Source of the DNA: Streptomyces dioscori
GTDB taxonomy: Bacteria; Actinomycetota; Actinomycetes; Streptomycetales; Streptomycetaceae
NCBI RefSeq assembly: GCF_003024195.1
Contig: NZ_KZ679069.1
Location: 1 to 42,188, forward strand
Length of the DNA stretch: 42,188 nucleotides
Direction of reading: 5' to 3'
The stretch's first letter is position 1. The number at the start of each line of letters is the position of its first letter. Shown piece after piece: positions 8,466 to 15,770 of the stretch. Under the pieces are notes generated by a model. The model was not told the origin of the DNA. It saw only the letters and a program-made list of their open reading frames with translations, and did not search any database. The position numbers and the translations under genes were made by a program.

Positions 8466-9343
8466 GATGCCGCCGTAGGGTCGGGTGCCGGGTGCGGCAC
8501 GGTGAGTCGGTCGAGCAATTGGTCGGCCTCGGCCGGGACGGACAGGGTCCTGCCGGTGAGGTCGGCGGGGGTCTCGGGGTGGGTGGGGTTGATGCGGATG
8601 AGGCCTGCGTGTGGGATCCGGCGGGTGAGGTTTTCGCCCGGCCATCGGATGACGCCAGGGGTGTTGAATCCGGCGCCGAACTCAAGAATGAGCAGGCGGG
8701 CGTCGGCTGCGGTCACCAGCCAGTCCTGGAGGCGGCGGCTCGACGGGAGGTAGGGGTCGTCGACGAACTCGGGGCCGATGCGGACGTTGATCTCGACCTC
8801 GCCGTCACAGTTCGGGCAGCTGGGCAGGGGACCGGTGACGGCGCCGGTGGCAGGGTCGTAAGCGGCGAGGAGCTGCGCGACGAGGGGGCGGCTGTCGAAG
8901 GTGGTCGGGGTGCAGGGGGTCGTGCACTGGTAGCGGCCGTAGTCGCCCTGCGGGGTGAAGATCCGGTCGGGGTCGAAGCCGCCCCGGGCGAAGAGGGCGT
9001 CCACGTTGGACGTCATCACCCAGTGGTCCTTGTCGCCGACGAGGGATCTCAGCCGCTGATAGAGGGGGTTGGGTTCCGGGGAGAAGCGGATGTCATCGAT
9101 GTGGACGGCCCAGTAACCCCACCACAGCTCGGGCGGCAGGGGGACACCGACGAGGTAGCGGGAGCGCAGGCCGAGGCGGTGCAGGGCGGGGAAGAGTTCC
9201 CGGAAGCGGTCTTCGTCGCCGTAGTCGTATCCGGCGGCGGCGCTGAGTCCGGCTCCGGCGGTGATCAGGACGCGCTCGGCCTCGTCGAGCCATGTGCGTA
9301 TCGTTTCGGCGGCGGCTTCCAAGTCGAAGCCGGGCTGGGGCAT
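8462..9343 (-). CDS. class M-like sirtuin (SirTM), NAD-dependent ADP-ribosyltransferase/deacylase family
   Basis: A 293-residue Sir2-family protein. The NAD-binding motif is 'GAGLSAAAG' (residues 30-38). The sirtuin 'TQNxD' is 'TSNVDALF' (111-118) and the usual catalytic His of 'ELHG' is replaced by Gln in 'TPQGDYG' (Q132). As I recall, SirTM enzymes of Staphylococcus and Streptococcus carry this change and transfer ADP-ribose to a lipoylated GcvH-like protein instead of deacetylating. Four cysteines (C140, C144, C176, C179) form a zinc ribbon. The macrodomain gene lies upstream and overlaps it by 79 bases, and the SnoaL gene follows with ATGA overlap. No GcvH-L or LplA2 genes, partners in the Firmicutes operon, are in this window. 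Class assignment rests on motif and partner; activity is inferred. Confidence 0.85.
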   Translation of the reverse strand: MPQPGFDLEAAAETIRTWLDEAERVLITAGAGLSAAAGYDYGDEDRFRELFPALHRLGLRSRYLVGVPLPPELWWGYWAVHIDDIRFSPEPNPLYQRLRSLVGDKDHWVMTSNVDALFARGGFDPDRIFTPQGDYGRYQCTTPCTPTTFDSRPLVAQLLAAYDPATGAVTGPLPSCPNCDGEVEINVRIGPEFVDDPYLPSSRRLQDWLVTAADARLLILEFGAGFNTPGVIRWPGENLTRRIPHAGLIRINPTHPETPADLTGRTLSVPAEADQLLDRLTVPHPAPDPTAAS

Positions 9344-10311
9344 CGGGGCTGGGTCCCTTCGGTCAGTGCCTGGACGTAGGCGGCGAGATCGTCGTCCGCG
9401 TACACGTTGAAGATCACGCGGTCGAGCCGCTCGGGGTGCAGGTCGAGCCATTCGGCCACGGTGTCCAGGGCGATGCGGGCGGCGGGCGTCTTTGGGTAGC
9501 CGAAGACGCCGGTGCTGATGCCGCAGAACGCGACGCCGCGTATGTTGCCCACTTCGGCGGCGAGGTCGAGGCAGGCACGGTAGGAGGCCGCCAGCGCCTG
9601 CTGGTGCTGCGGGAGCACGGGGCCGTCGACGATCGGTCCGACGGTGTGCAGGACGTAGCGGGCGGGCAGGTGGTAGCCGCGGGTGATCTTGGCGGTGCCG
9701 GTCGGCTCCGGATGGCCCTGCAAGGACATGATCGCGTGGCAGTCGTCGCGCAGGCGGGGGCCGGCCGCGGCGTGGAGGGCGTTGTCGATGCACCGGTGCA
9801 TCGGCCGGAAGCATCCGAGCAGGGCACTGTTGGCGGCGTTCACGACGGCGTCCGCGCCGAGGGTGGTGAGGTCGCCCTGCCACAGCACCGTACGGTCGGC
9901 GGCCCGGTACGCGGCGTGGGGGAGCGTGTCGCGGACGGTGGGCAGCGAGGCCGCGTCGGTGGTGTCGCGCGCCAGGCGTTCGCCGGTCAACAGCGCGTCC
10001 AGGACGCGGGCGGCCCGAGTGGGCAGCGGGGCCGGTTGCCGGACCGTCAGCACGGCGCGCAGGAGGCGCCGGGCGGCGGCGTCGTCGAGCCGGTCCGCTG
10101 CGCCGGGACGCAGCCCGGCCCTCATTGCCGTCGGGTCGTCGCCCAACAGGCCGAGTGCCTCGCGGACCAGATCGGCGGCCCGGTCGTCTGTGTCGTGGCC
10201 GGCGTCGGGCCGGAACGGTTCGTCCAAGGCGATGGCGGCGCGGTAGACGGGCAGCGGCAGGGGCAGGTTCAGCGGCAGCGGGGGTGGGGTCGGGGTCGGG
10301 GTCGGGTGCAC
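9265..10311 (-). CDS. Zn-type macrodomain protein, predicted ADP-ribosyl hydrolase
   Basis: A 348-residue protein, likely partner of the sirtuin. Residues 1-25 are proline-rich ('PTPTPTPPPLPL'), residues 45-140 resemble the helical N-terminal part of the streptococcal SirTM-linked macro protein, and 140-315 are the macrodomain: 'LWQGDLTTLGADAVVNAANSAL' (ADP-ribose-binding Asn stretch at 158-161), then 'LGCFRPMHRCIDNALH' with C167, H172 and C174 as candidate zinc ligands, and 'CGISTGVFGYP' (phosphate loop). The Cys/His set marks the Zn-Macro subgroup that removes mono-ADP-ribose. Start GTG at 10311 is preceded by GGAGGG six bases upstream. The C-terminus past residue 318 runs into the sirtuin frame and may be non-homologous, hinting at a lost stop. 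Three 20-bp repeats lie just upstream. Confidence 0.87.
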   Translation of the reverse strand: MHPTPTPTPPPLPLNLPLPLPVYRAAIALDEPFRPDAGHDTDDRAADLVREALGLLGDDPTAMRAGLRPGAADRLDDAAARRLLRAVLTVRQPAPLPTRAARVLDALLTGERLARDTTDAASLPTVRDTLPHAAYRAADRTVLWQGDLTTLGADAVVNAANSALLGCFRPMHRCIDNALHAAAGPRLRDDCHAIMSLQGHPEPTGTAKITRGYHLPARYVLHTVGPIVDGPVLPQHQQALAASYRACLDLAAEVGNIRGVAFCGISTGVFGYPKTPAARIALDTVAEWLDLHPERLDRVIFNVYADDDLAAYVQALTEGTQPRCPSPASTWKPPPKRYAHGSTRPSAS

Positions 10312-10330
10312 GGTGGCCCTCCGGGCAGTG

Positions 10331-10390
10331 GGTACGTGACGGGACGAGTGGCTACGTGACGGGTCGAGTAGGTACGTGAAGGGTCGAAGG
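10331..10390. repeat. three 20-bp tandem repeats upstream of the macrodomain gene
   Basis: Units begin at 10331, 10351 and 10371 and follow the pattern GGTACGTGACGGGTCGAGTR with two to four changes each. A 20-base period places all copies on nearly the same helix face. They lie 19-79 bases upstream of the macrodomain start, in the promoter zone of the minus-strand operon, so a regulator-binding iteron array is the natural reading. CRISPR is excluded because no spacers separate the units. Confidence 0.7.
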
Positions 10391-10480
10391 TGAGACAGAT
10401 ATGCCGAACGGCACGCCGCCATGCCCGCACCCGCAACCCGCAGGCCGGCGGGGGGTACGGCGGCGGCAGGTGAGGGCCCC

Positions 10481-10804
10481 TCAAGTGGGTCCGAGGGTTC
10501 CGGTGTGCGGTTCGGCGACGCGGCCGTCGCCCGTCTCGTAGGCCCAGAAGGCGTGCACAGTACGGGCGTTGGGGTTCATGAGGTGGGTGACCGTCATGCC
10601 GGGCTTCTCGGCCCGGTCGAGCATGATCGGGCCGGGGGCCACCTCGGCGGTGTGGAGGGTGACGCTCTCCTCGGAGCCTTGGGCCGGGCCGTCGAGGTTC
10701 TCGTAGCGGAGAGTGGTGCCGTCGGCCGCGTACGTGCTGCGGGAATAGACCCCGTTGTCGACGTGGAAGACGAAGGTCTTCCCGGCGTAGGTGAGCTCAC
10801 TCAT
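10481..10804 (-). CDS. MoaF-like (lipocalin-fold) small protein
   Basis: A 107-residue cytosolic protein: 'MSELTYAGKTFVFHVDNGVYSRSTYAADGTTLRYENLDGPAQG', then 'SVTLHTAEVAPGPIML' and 'TVTHLMNPNARTVHAFWAYE'. The 'GKTF...ETGxxY...TxxDGxTLxYE' pattern and the 'D/NP...TVHxFW' ending resemble MoaF and MoaF-related proteins, small beta-barrels of uncertain function. It lies 32 bases after the double-SnoaL gene on the same strand and is the last gene of the AraC-linked block. No signal peptide, no catalytic motif, ribosome site weak. Assignment is by pattern only. Confidence 0.7.
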   Translation of the reverse strand: MSELTYAGKTFVFHVDNGVYSRSTYAADGTTLRYENLDGPAQGSEESVTLHTAEVAPGPIMLDRAEKPGMTVTHLMNPNARTVHAFWAYETGDGRVAEPHTGTLGPT

Positions 10805-10836
10805 CGCGTTCTATTTCTGCTGGCGGTGCGCGGTTT

Positions 10837-11607
10837 TCAGAACAGGTCGTTGCCGTGGGGCAGCTCGGCCGGGATGGGGGAGATGACGTCCCAGTGCTCG
10901 GCGATCTTGCCGTCGTGGACGCGGAAGAGGTCGTAGTACGCGACGGGGACGCCGAACTCGCCTTCGGACTGGAGCAGAACGCACTCGCCCTCGGCGATGA
11001 CCTTGTGGACGGTCTTGTAGACGAGGTTCTTGCCCTGCTCGGCCCACTTCGCGGCGGCGGCGCCGAAACCGTCGAGGCCGTCGGCGGCCTCCGGGTTGTG
11101 CTGCTTGTACGTCTCGGTGGAGATGTAGTCGGTGAGCACCGAGTAGTCGGCGCCGACCAGGACCTTCTGCGCGAACTCGGCGACCAGGGCCCGGTTGGCC
11201 TCGGTCTGTTCGGGCGCGGTGACCTCGGTGGGGCCATCGGTCTGCGAGCGCCCGGAAGCGGTGTCGGTGACCATCGGGGTCAGCGCGTCCCAGTGCTCCG
11301 CGAGCTTGCCGTCGGCGTCGACGCGGAAGATGTCGAAGGCGACCAGCGGGTCGGGCCCGAAGCCGTGATACGTGCCGTGCAGGGCGACCAGGTCGCCGTC
11401 GGCGATCACCCGGGCGCCTTCGTAGCGGAAACCTTCCGGCAGGCCTGCGACCAGCCGGCGCAGGGCCTCGGGGCCGTCGGCGGCCAGGGCGCTGTGCTGG
11501 GTGTAGTCGGCGGCGACCCAGCGGTCCACCGCGCTCGGGTCCTTCTGGCCGAACAGCTCGTCGGCCGCGGTCAGGACGGTGTTCTTGGCGTGGCTCATGA
11601 GGCTCAT
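10837..11607 (-). CDS. double SnoaL-like domain protein
   Basis: A 256-residue protein made of two tandem SnoaL/NTF2-like domains. The first (about 1-115) reads 'DRWVAADYTQHSALAADG', 'GDLVALHGTYHGFG', 'VAFDIFRVDADGKLAEHWDALTP'; the second (about 130-256) reads 'LTDYISTETYKQHNPEAADG', 'GECVLLQSEGEFG', 'YYDLFRVHDGKIAEHWDVISPIP'. Both keep the family 'QH(N)' and 'AEHWD' stretches. A joined pair could form an intramolecular version of the dimer seen in single-domain members. ATG at 11607 has GAGGAG seven bases upstream; the frame extends further but without a site. It follows the DsbA-like gene by 23 bases, so likely one transcript controlled by the divergent AraC gene. Confidence 0.87.
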   Translation of the reverse strand: MSLMSHAKNTVLTAADELFGQKDPSAVDRWVAADYTQHSALAADGPEALRRLVAGLPEGFRYEGARVIADGDLVALHGTYHGFGPDPLVAFDIFRVDADGKLAEHWDALTPMVTDTASGRSQTDGPTEVTAPEQTEANRALVAEFAQKVLVGADYSVLTDYISTETYKQHNPEAADGLDGFGAAAAKWAEQGKNLVYKTVHKVIAEGECVLLQSEGEFGVPVAYYDLFRVHDGKIAEHWDVISPIPAELPHGNDLF

Positions 11608-11630
11608 GACGGTTCTCCTCGCAAGGCGGT

Positions 11631-12338
11631 TCATTGGGCGGGGACTTGGGGGGTGGACGTGGTCAGCCGCTGGTCGAGTGCGGAGGCCGGGGAGGCGGCG
11701 GTAGGGGCTGCGCCACCCATCTGGTCGGCAGGGTGCGCCGTGTCCAGCAGCAGCGTCGGGTAGCGGAGGACGCGCAGGCGACGCAGCGTACGGAAGTGGG
11801 GCGGGCCCGCACCCGGCCGGCCGGGCACGTGTATGCCGCGGTCACGGCGTCCGCGTTCAGGCCGAGCTCGCCGGCTACACCCCGGTAGACCTGTACGTCG
11901 GACAGACAGGCTGCGATCGTCGACGAACCAGGCCCGCTGCATGACCTCGGCCGCGTCCAGTTCGCTGATCCCGGGCTGCTCGCGCAGCGCGGGCAGCCCC
12001 GCCGCCGCGTCGGTGGAGTCGAGCACGGTCGTCCCCCGCGACACGGCACGGTCGTAGCCCATGCCGCAGGCGACTCCGGTCAGCCGTGTGATGGTGCGGC
12101 GTTCGGCCAGCTGGTGAGGATAGGCCGCCACCGGTAGCGCCCGAGCACCGGTGTAGAGGCCGGCCGACACGACGCTGAGCCGGATGCGGTGAGCGATGTC
12201 CTCGGCGAAGGTCCGCAAAATGGGGCCGAAGCCGAAGCCGAAGCCGAAGCCGAAGCCGCAGCCGAAGCCGACGCCGCAGCGCCAGGCACAGTACGCGTCG
12301 AAGGCGTACGTCAGGCAGGCCCGCTCCGCCCGATGCAT
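11631..12338 (-). pseudogene. DsbA-family (thioredoxin-fold) protein, frameshifted and with repeat-expanded active site
   Basis: The ATG at 12338 (AGGAGGGG upstream) leads into 'RAERACLTYAFDAYCAW', typical of DsbA-like proteins of the FrnE/isomerase group, then 'LSVVSAGLYTGARALPVAAYPH', 'TTVLDSTDAAAGLPALREQPG' and 'AEVMQRAWFVDDRSLS'. There the frame shifts: GACAGACA at 11901-11908 looks like a 4-bp duplication. The next frame gives 'VYRGVAGELGLNADAVTAAY', and a second shift near 11800 restores the first frame ('LRYPTLLLDT'), ending at 11631. The CxxC site of relatives ('C(A/G)WCYGFGP') is replaced by 'CAWRCGVGFG' and a Gly-Phe repeat. Probably non-functional; compensating indels also fit assembly error. 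Confidence 0.65.
12225..12278. repeat. GCCGAA hexanucleotide microsatellite within the DsbA-like gene
   Basis: Five perfect GCCGAA units (12225-12254) are followed by four near copies (GCCGCA, GCCGAA, GCCGAC, GCCGCA). On the minus strand they encode alternating Gly-Phe directly after the active-site cysteines. A six-base unit keeps the frame when copies are gained or lost. Confidence 0.85.
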
Positions 12339-12454
12339 CACACCCCTCCTCTCTCTCGCTCTCTTACTGCTTTCCGACATCGACGTACGCCGGATGAGCT
12401 GACACCTCCACGCTAGAGCCGCTGAACAGGCTGAATCGGATACGCTGGCGACTG

Positions 12455-13354
12455 ATGATGGTCAAAAACCGACATGACGCCGACCGCGGGATCGAGGAGA
12501 TCTCATTCGCGGCGCCCGCCGGCACCCCCGCCGGGGTCGAGGTGCTGTCCCTCGTCGACCTGCGCCACCGCGTGCGCATCGAGCGGCTCGCGGCTCCCCA
12601 GCGTCCGGACTTCCACCACCTGATCACCCTCACCGGCGGAAGCCTCTGGCACACGGTCGACTTCACCGCCTACGCCCTCGAACCCGGCTCCTGGCTGTGG
12701 GTCCGCCCCGGTCAGGTGCAGCAGTGGGGCGACCTCACCCACGCCGAGGGCACCCTGATCCTGTTCCGCCAGGACTTCCTCGATCCGGCCACCACCACCG
12801 GCGCCCACGTAGAGGACCCGCACGCGCCGATCCTGCGCCGGCCCCTGCCTGAGGACGCCAGGGTTCTTCGCCTGGCAGCCGACCATCTCGCCGCCGAGTT
12901 CCACGCCCTCGGACGCCTGCCCCTGGAGATTCACACCGCGGCCCTGCGCCACCTGCTGGCCGTCCTCGTCCTGCGACTGGCCCACCTCACCGCGCCGGTC
13001 GGCAGCCCTGCCCCCGAACCCGACACCACCTACCTGCGCTTCCGTGACGCGGTGGAGAAAGACTTCGCCCGCACCCGCCGGGTCGAGGACTACGCCGACG
13101 CGCTCGGCTACTCGGCCCGCACCCTCGCGCGAGCCACCCTGGCCTCAGTCGGCCTGGGCGCCAAGGAATTCATCGACCGCCGCGTCGTCCTCGAAGCCAA
13201 GCGCCTTCTGGCCCACAGCGATCAGAGCGCCGCCCGAATCGCCGACCGCCTCGGCTTCTCCAGCCCCACCCACTTCAGCAAGTACTTCCACCAGCGCACC
13301 GGCCAGACCCCGATCGCCTTCCGCGAAACGGTCCGGGGACACACCCCGAGGTGA
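12455..13354 (+). CDS. AraC-family transcriptional regulator
   Basis: A 299-residue regulator with a cupin-like N-terminal part ('FHHLITLTGGSLWHTVDFTAYALEPGSWLWVRPGQVQQWG') and a C-terminal double helix-turn-helix from about residue 195: 'RVEDYADALGYSARTLARATLASVGLGAKEFIDRRVVLEAKRLL' and 'SAARIADRLGFSSPTHFSKYFHQRTGQTPIAFRE'. The second helix pair with 'GFSSPTHFSKYFHQ' is the AraC signature. It is divergent from the DsbA-like/double-SnoaL/MoaF block, with 116 bases between starts, so it most likely controls that block. ATGATG at 12455 gives two possible starts; neither has a strong ribosome site. Ligand unknown. Confidence 0.9.
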   Translation: MMVKNRHDADRGIEEISFAAPAGTPAGVEVLSLVDLRHRVRIERLAAPQRPDFHHLITLTGGSLWHTVDFTAYALEPGSWLWVRPGQVQQWGDLTHAEGTLILFRQDFLDPATTTGAHVEDPHAPILRRPLPEDARVLRLAADHLAAEFHALGRLPLEIHTAALRHLLAVLVLRLAHLTAPVGSPAPEPDTTYLRFRDAVEKDFARTRRVEDYADALGYSARTLARATLASVGLGAKEFIDRRVVLEAKRLLAHSDQSAARIADRLGFSSPTHFSKYFHQRTGQTPIAFRETVRGHTPR

Positions 13355-13531
13355 GGTGACCATCGGCGGCACCTCGGGCCCCGAAACGGCAGGGCGATCC
13401 GCACCCTCAACGCCAGGGCCTGGGCCGATCACATACTTTGGCGGCACTTTCGCCAGACAGCCAAAGCATTCTCCACTTCTGTCGACGCCGGCGCGTCACT
13501 TCACGGGCATCATGCTGCCCGTCGGGACGTG

Positions 13532-14662
13532 TCAGACTTTGATTCCGAACAATTTTTCCGCATTTCGGAACGCAATCTTCTCCTTGGCTTCGCGTGGCAG
13601 AGCGACTCCCCGGAACCAGTCGGTCTGAGTCTTCATATCTGCAAACGGGTAGTCGGTCGCGAACATCACTCGATCCACGCTTACGTGCTTCAGTAGGAGA
13701 TCGAGCAGTTCGGTCTGTGGGAATGCGCTGGTCGTGAACCAGAAATTGTCGTGGAAATACTGCTCGAACGGCTTGTCCAGGCTCTTCTCGGTCACTTCGC
13801 TCATCTTCTCCACGACGCGTTCGTAGAAGAACGGCAGGCCCTCTCCCATGTGGCCGATGATGATCTGGAGCTTGGGATGCCTGTCGAATACTCCTGAGGT
13901 GATCATGCGGAGGCACTGAGTGACGACTTCCTGGTGCCATCCGTATGCGGAGATGCTGAGAACCTGGTCCTGGAACTCTTTCTGATATTCCGGCCGCATA
14001 TTGCTGTAGTAGATGTCGAAAACCTCTTCAGGCGGCAGGCCCGGATGGATGTATATCGGCACATCAAGGGCTTCTGCGCGCGCCAACAAGGGTTCGAAGT
14101 CGGGATGGTCGAGGAATTTCTTCCCGATGATTCCGTTGGTCAGACATCCCAGGAAGCCATCCTCCCGAACTGTGCGTTCCAGTTCGTCCGCCGATGCCTC
14201 AGGATTCTGCAGAGGCAAGGTTGCAAATGCCTTGAACCGCCCCGGATAGGTGGCCATCGGTCCATCGACGAGCAGCTTGTTGAGGCGATACGCGAAATCG
14301 ATACCCTTCTGGCCTCTGACATTCTGCACGCCTGGCGTGTGTGCGGAGAGGATCTGAACGTTGAGCCCCGCCTCATCCATTGCGCCGATGCGTCGCGGGC
14401 CGAGCTCGGCAAGACCAGTGTCCTCAAGGAACAGCCTGTCGTTCAGCACCATCAACTCGCGGGTGGAAAAGGTCTCTTCCGCGCCGATGAAGGGCAGGTC
14501 CTGATCTCGCTGCGAAAAATTCGTAGTCTCGTCGTCCGCTGCCACGTGGGAGGCGATGGCATGCGTGGACAAGCCGGCACCGATGCCAAGTGCTGCCGTA
14601 CCGGCCAGAAAACCGCGGCGCCCCGTCGTGAGGCGCTTCACAGCGTTTGCGTTGGACGTCAT
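13532..14662 (-). CDS. Tat-exported amidohydrolase (ACMSD / gamma-resorcylate decarboxylase-like)
   Basis: A 376-residue TIM-barrel protein of the Amidohydro_2 family. The N-terminus carries a twin-arginine signal, 'GRRGFLAGTAALGIGAGLS', so it is predicted to be folded before export. The body has 'YIHPGLPPEEVF' and 'IIIGHMGEGLPFFYERV' (metal-binding His residues) and 'MFATDYPFADMKTQ' (the Asp of the C-terminal motif). The N-terminal HxH metal motif of the family is not visible; 'EETFSTRELM' stands where 'xEHfxT' is expected, so E plus two His may bind one metal. ATG 14662 has GAGGGG seven bases before it. Its third-position GC is visibly lower than its neighbours, suggesting separate acquisition. 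The 79-bp element at 14725-14803 is shared with the MMPL gene. Confidence 0.87.
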   Translation of the reverse strand: MTSNANAVKRLTTGRRGFLAGTAALGIGAGLSTHAIASHVAADDETTNFSQRDQDLPFIGAEETFSTRELMVLNDRLFLEDTGLAELGPRRIGAMDEAGLNVQILSAHTPGVQNVRGQKGIDFAYRLNKLLVDGPMATYPGRFKAFATLPLQNPEASADELERTVREDGFLGCLTNGIIGKKFLDHPDFEPLLARAEALDVPIYIHPGLPPEEVFDIYYSNMRPEYQKEFQDQVLSISAYGWHQEVVTQCLRMITSGVFDRHPKLQIIIGHMGEGLPFFYERVVEKMSEVTEKSLDKPFEQYFHDNFWFTTSAFPQTELLDLLLKHVSVDRVMFATDYPFADMKTQTDWFRGVALPREAKEKIAFRNAEKLFGIKV

Positions 14663-14724
14663 GTCAGTTCCCCTCGGGTGTTTGTGTGGTGCGGTATCCA
14701 GGGGGCATCCGTCTGCAGGACGCG

Positions 14725-14803
14725 ACGGGTTACCTCGCTTATCCGGATTCCTACTTCCTACCGAGCGAACCTGAGACGAACGTTAATGCGGCCGCTCAGG
14801 CCG
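14725..14803 (-). promoter_or_regulatory. 79-bp shared upstream element, copy A (amidohydrolase)
   Basis: Matches 19732-19810 at 70 of 79 positions with no gaps, in the same orientation relative to a minus-strand gene, starting 63 bases upstream of the amidohydrolase ATG. It includes an identical 21-base core (14759-14779) and an inverted pair CCTGAG...CTCAGG with 19 bases between. Differences do not follow codon positions, so it is DNA-level conservation. Likely a common operator or promoter; the two-component regulator encoded next door is an obvious candidate binder, but that is inference. Confidence 0.7.
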
Positions 14804-15077
14804 TTTTGTGGAAGCAGGTGCACAGCGCACGAACGGCGTGGTGGCGTCGGGGTCCTGCCCGGTCGAGGTCCTGCCCGGCGGGCACGGGCAAGGCGACACA
14901 GCTCTCGGGCCGGATCAGCAAGGCGTCGACGCCCACTTGGCCTCACCACGCAGGACACGGTCTCAAGCATTCGTGAGCACAACCTGCGGGCACCACAGCG
15001 GCAACGCTCTAACACTGCCCTCAGGTTGATCGGGGACAATGAACGAAAAAGCATCGACTGAAGGGGGGCGGGACGGC

Positions 15078-15770
15078 GTGCGGATCATGATCGCGGATGA
15101 CGAGGCGGCCATCCGCGACTCGCTGGAGCGGGTGCTCCAGGTCGAGGGTTACGACACCAGCACCGTCGGCAACGGTTTCGCCGTGCTCGACGGGGTCGGT
15201 GGGGCCGGCGGTGACACGCTGGATCTGCTGATCCTCGACGTGATGATGCCCCGCCTCGGCGGATTGGAGACCTGCCGGCGGTTGCGGGCCGCGGGCCGGG
15301 ATCTGCCGGTGCTGATGCTGACCGCCCGTGACCAGGTCTCCGACCGGGTCGCGGGGCTGGACGCGGGCGCCGACGACTACCTGCCCAAACCGTTCGCCAC
15401 CGAGGAGTTGCTGGCCCGGGTGCGGGCCCTGCTGCGCCGCCGCACGCCGGCCGACGAGGACTCGCAGATCCTGTCGTTCGCCGACGTTCGGCTCGATCCC
15501 GACAGGTTCGAGGCATGGCGAGGCACGCGGCCGCTGCGACTGACCCGGACCGAGTTCTCCCTCCTGCAGGTCCTCGTGAGCAACGCGACCCGGGTCGTGA
15601 CCCGCGACGCGCTGTTCGAGACGATCTGGGGCTTCGGCATGAGTTCCACTGCCAACAACCTTCAGGTGTACGTGAGTTACCTGCGCCGCAAGATGGAGGC
15701 CGAGGGTGAGCCGCGATTGATCTACACGCTGCGCGGCCTGGGATACACGTTGCGGGAGACTCCTCCGTGA
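15078..15770 (+). CDS. OmpR-family response regulator
   Basis: A 230-residue regulator paired with the kinase that follows. The receiver domain (1-115) has the acidic pair 'IADDEAA', the phosphoacceptor D54 in 'LLILDVMMPR', 'MLTARD' (T/S switch) and K in 'DDYLPKPF'. The effector domain (about 130-230) is a winged helix with 'LTRTEFSLLQVLVSNATRVVTRDALFETIWG' and 'NNLQVYVSYLRRKME...YTLRGLGYTLRE'. I chose GTG 15078 because AAGGGGGG lies nine bases upstream and the receiver begins there; an ATG at 15039 would add 13 residues. The stop overlaps the kinase start by four bases (GTGA), so the two are translationally coupled. It closely resembles MprA-like regulators. Confidence 0.93.
   Translation: MRIMIADDEAAIRDSLERVLQVEGYDTSTVGNGFAVLDGVGGAGGDTLDLLILDVMMPRLGGLETCRRLRAAGRDLPVLMLTARDQVSDRVAGLDAGADDYLPKPFATEELLARVRALLRRRTPADEDSQILSFADVRLDPDRFEAWRGTRPLRLTRTEFSLLQVLVSNATRVVTRDALFETIWGFGMSSTANNLQVYVSYLRRKMEAEGEPRLIYTLRGLGYTLRETPP

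Noticed and set aside
8492..10359. Long plus-strand frames (295 and 355 codons) opposite the sirtuin and macrodomain genes
   Set aside because: Antisense shadows created by high GC3 of the minus-strand genes; repetitive Gly/Val/Arg composition with no family motifs.
10331..10390. Possible CRISPR array
   Set aside because: Copies are directly adjacent with no spacers and only three units; no cas genes.
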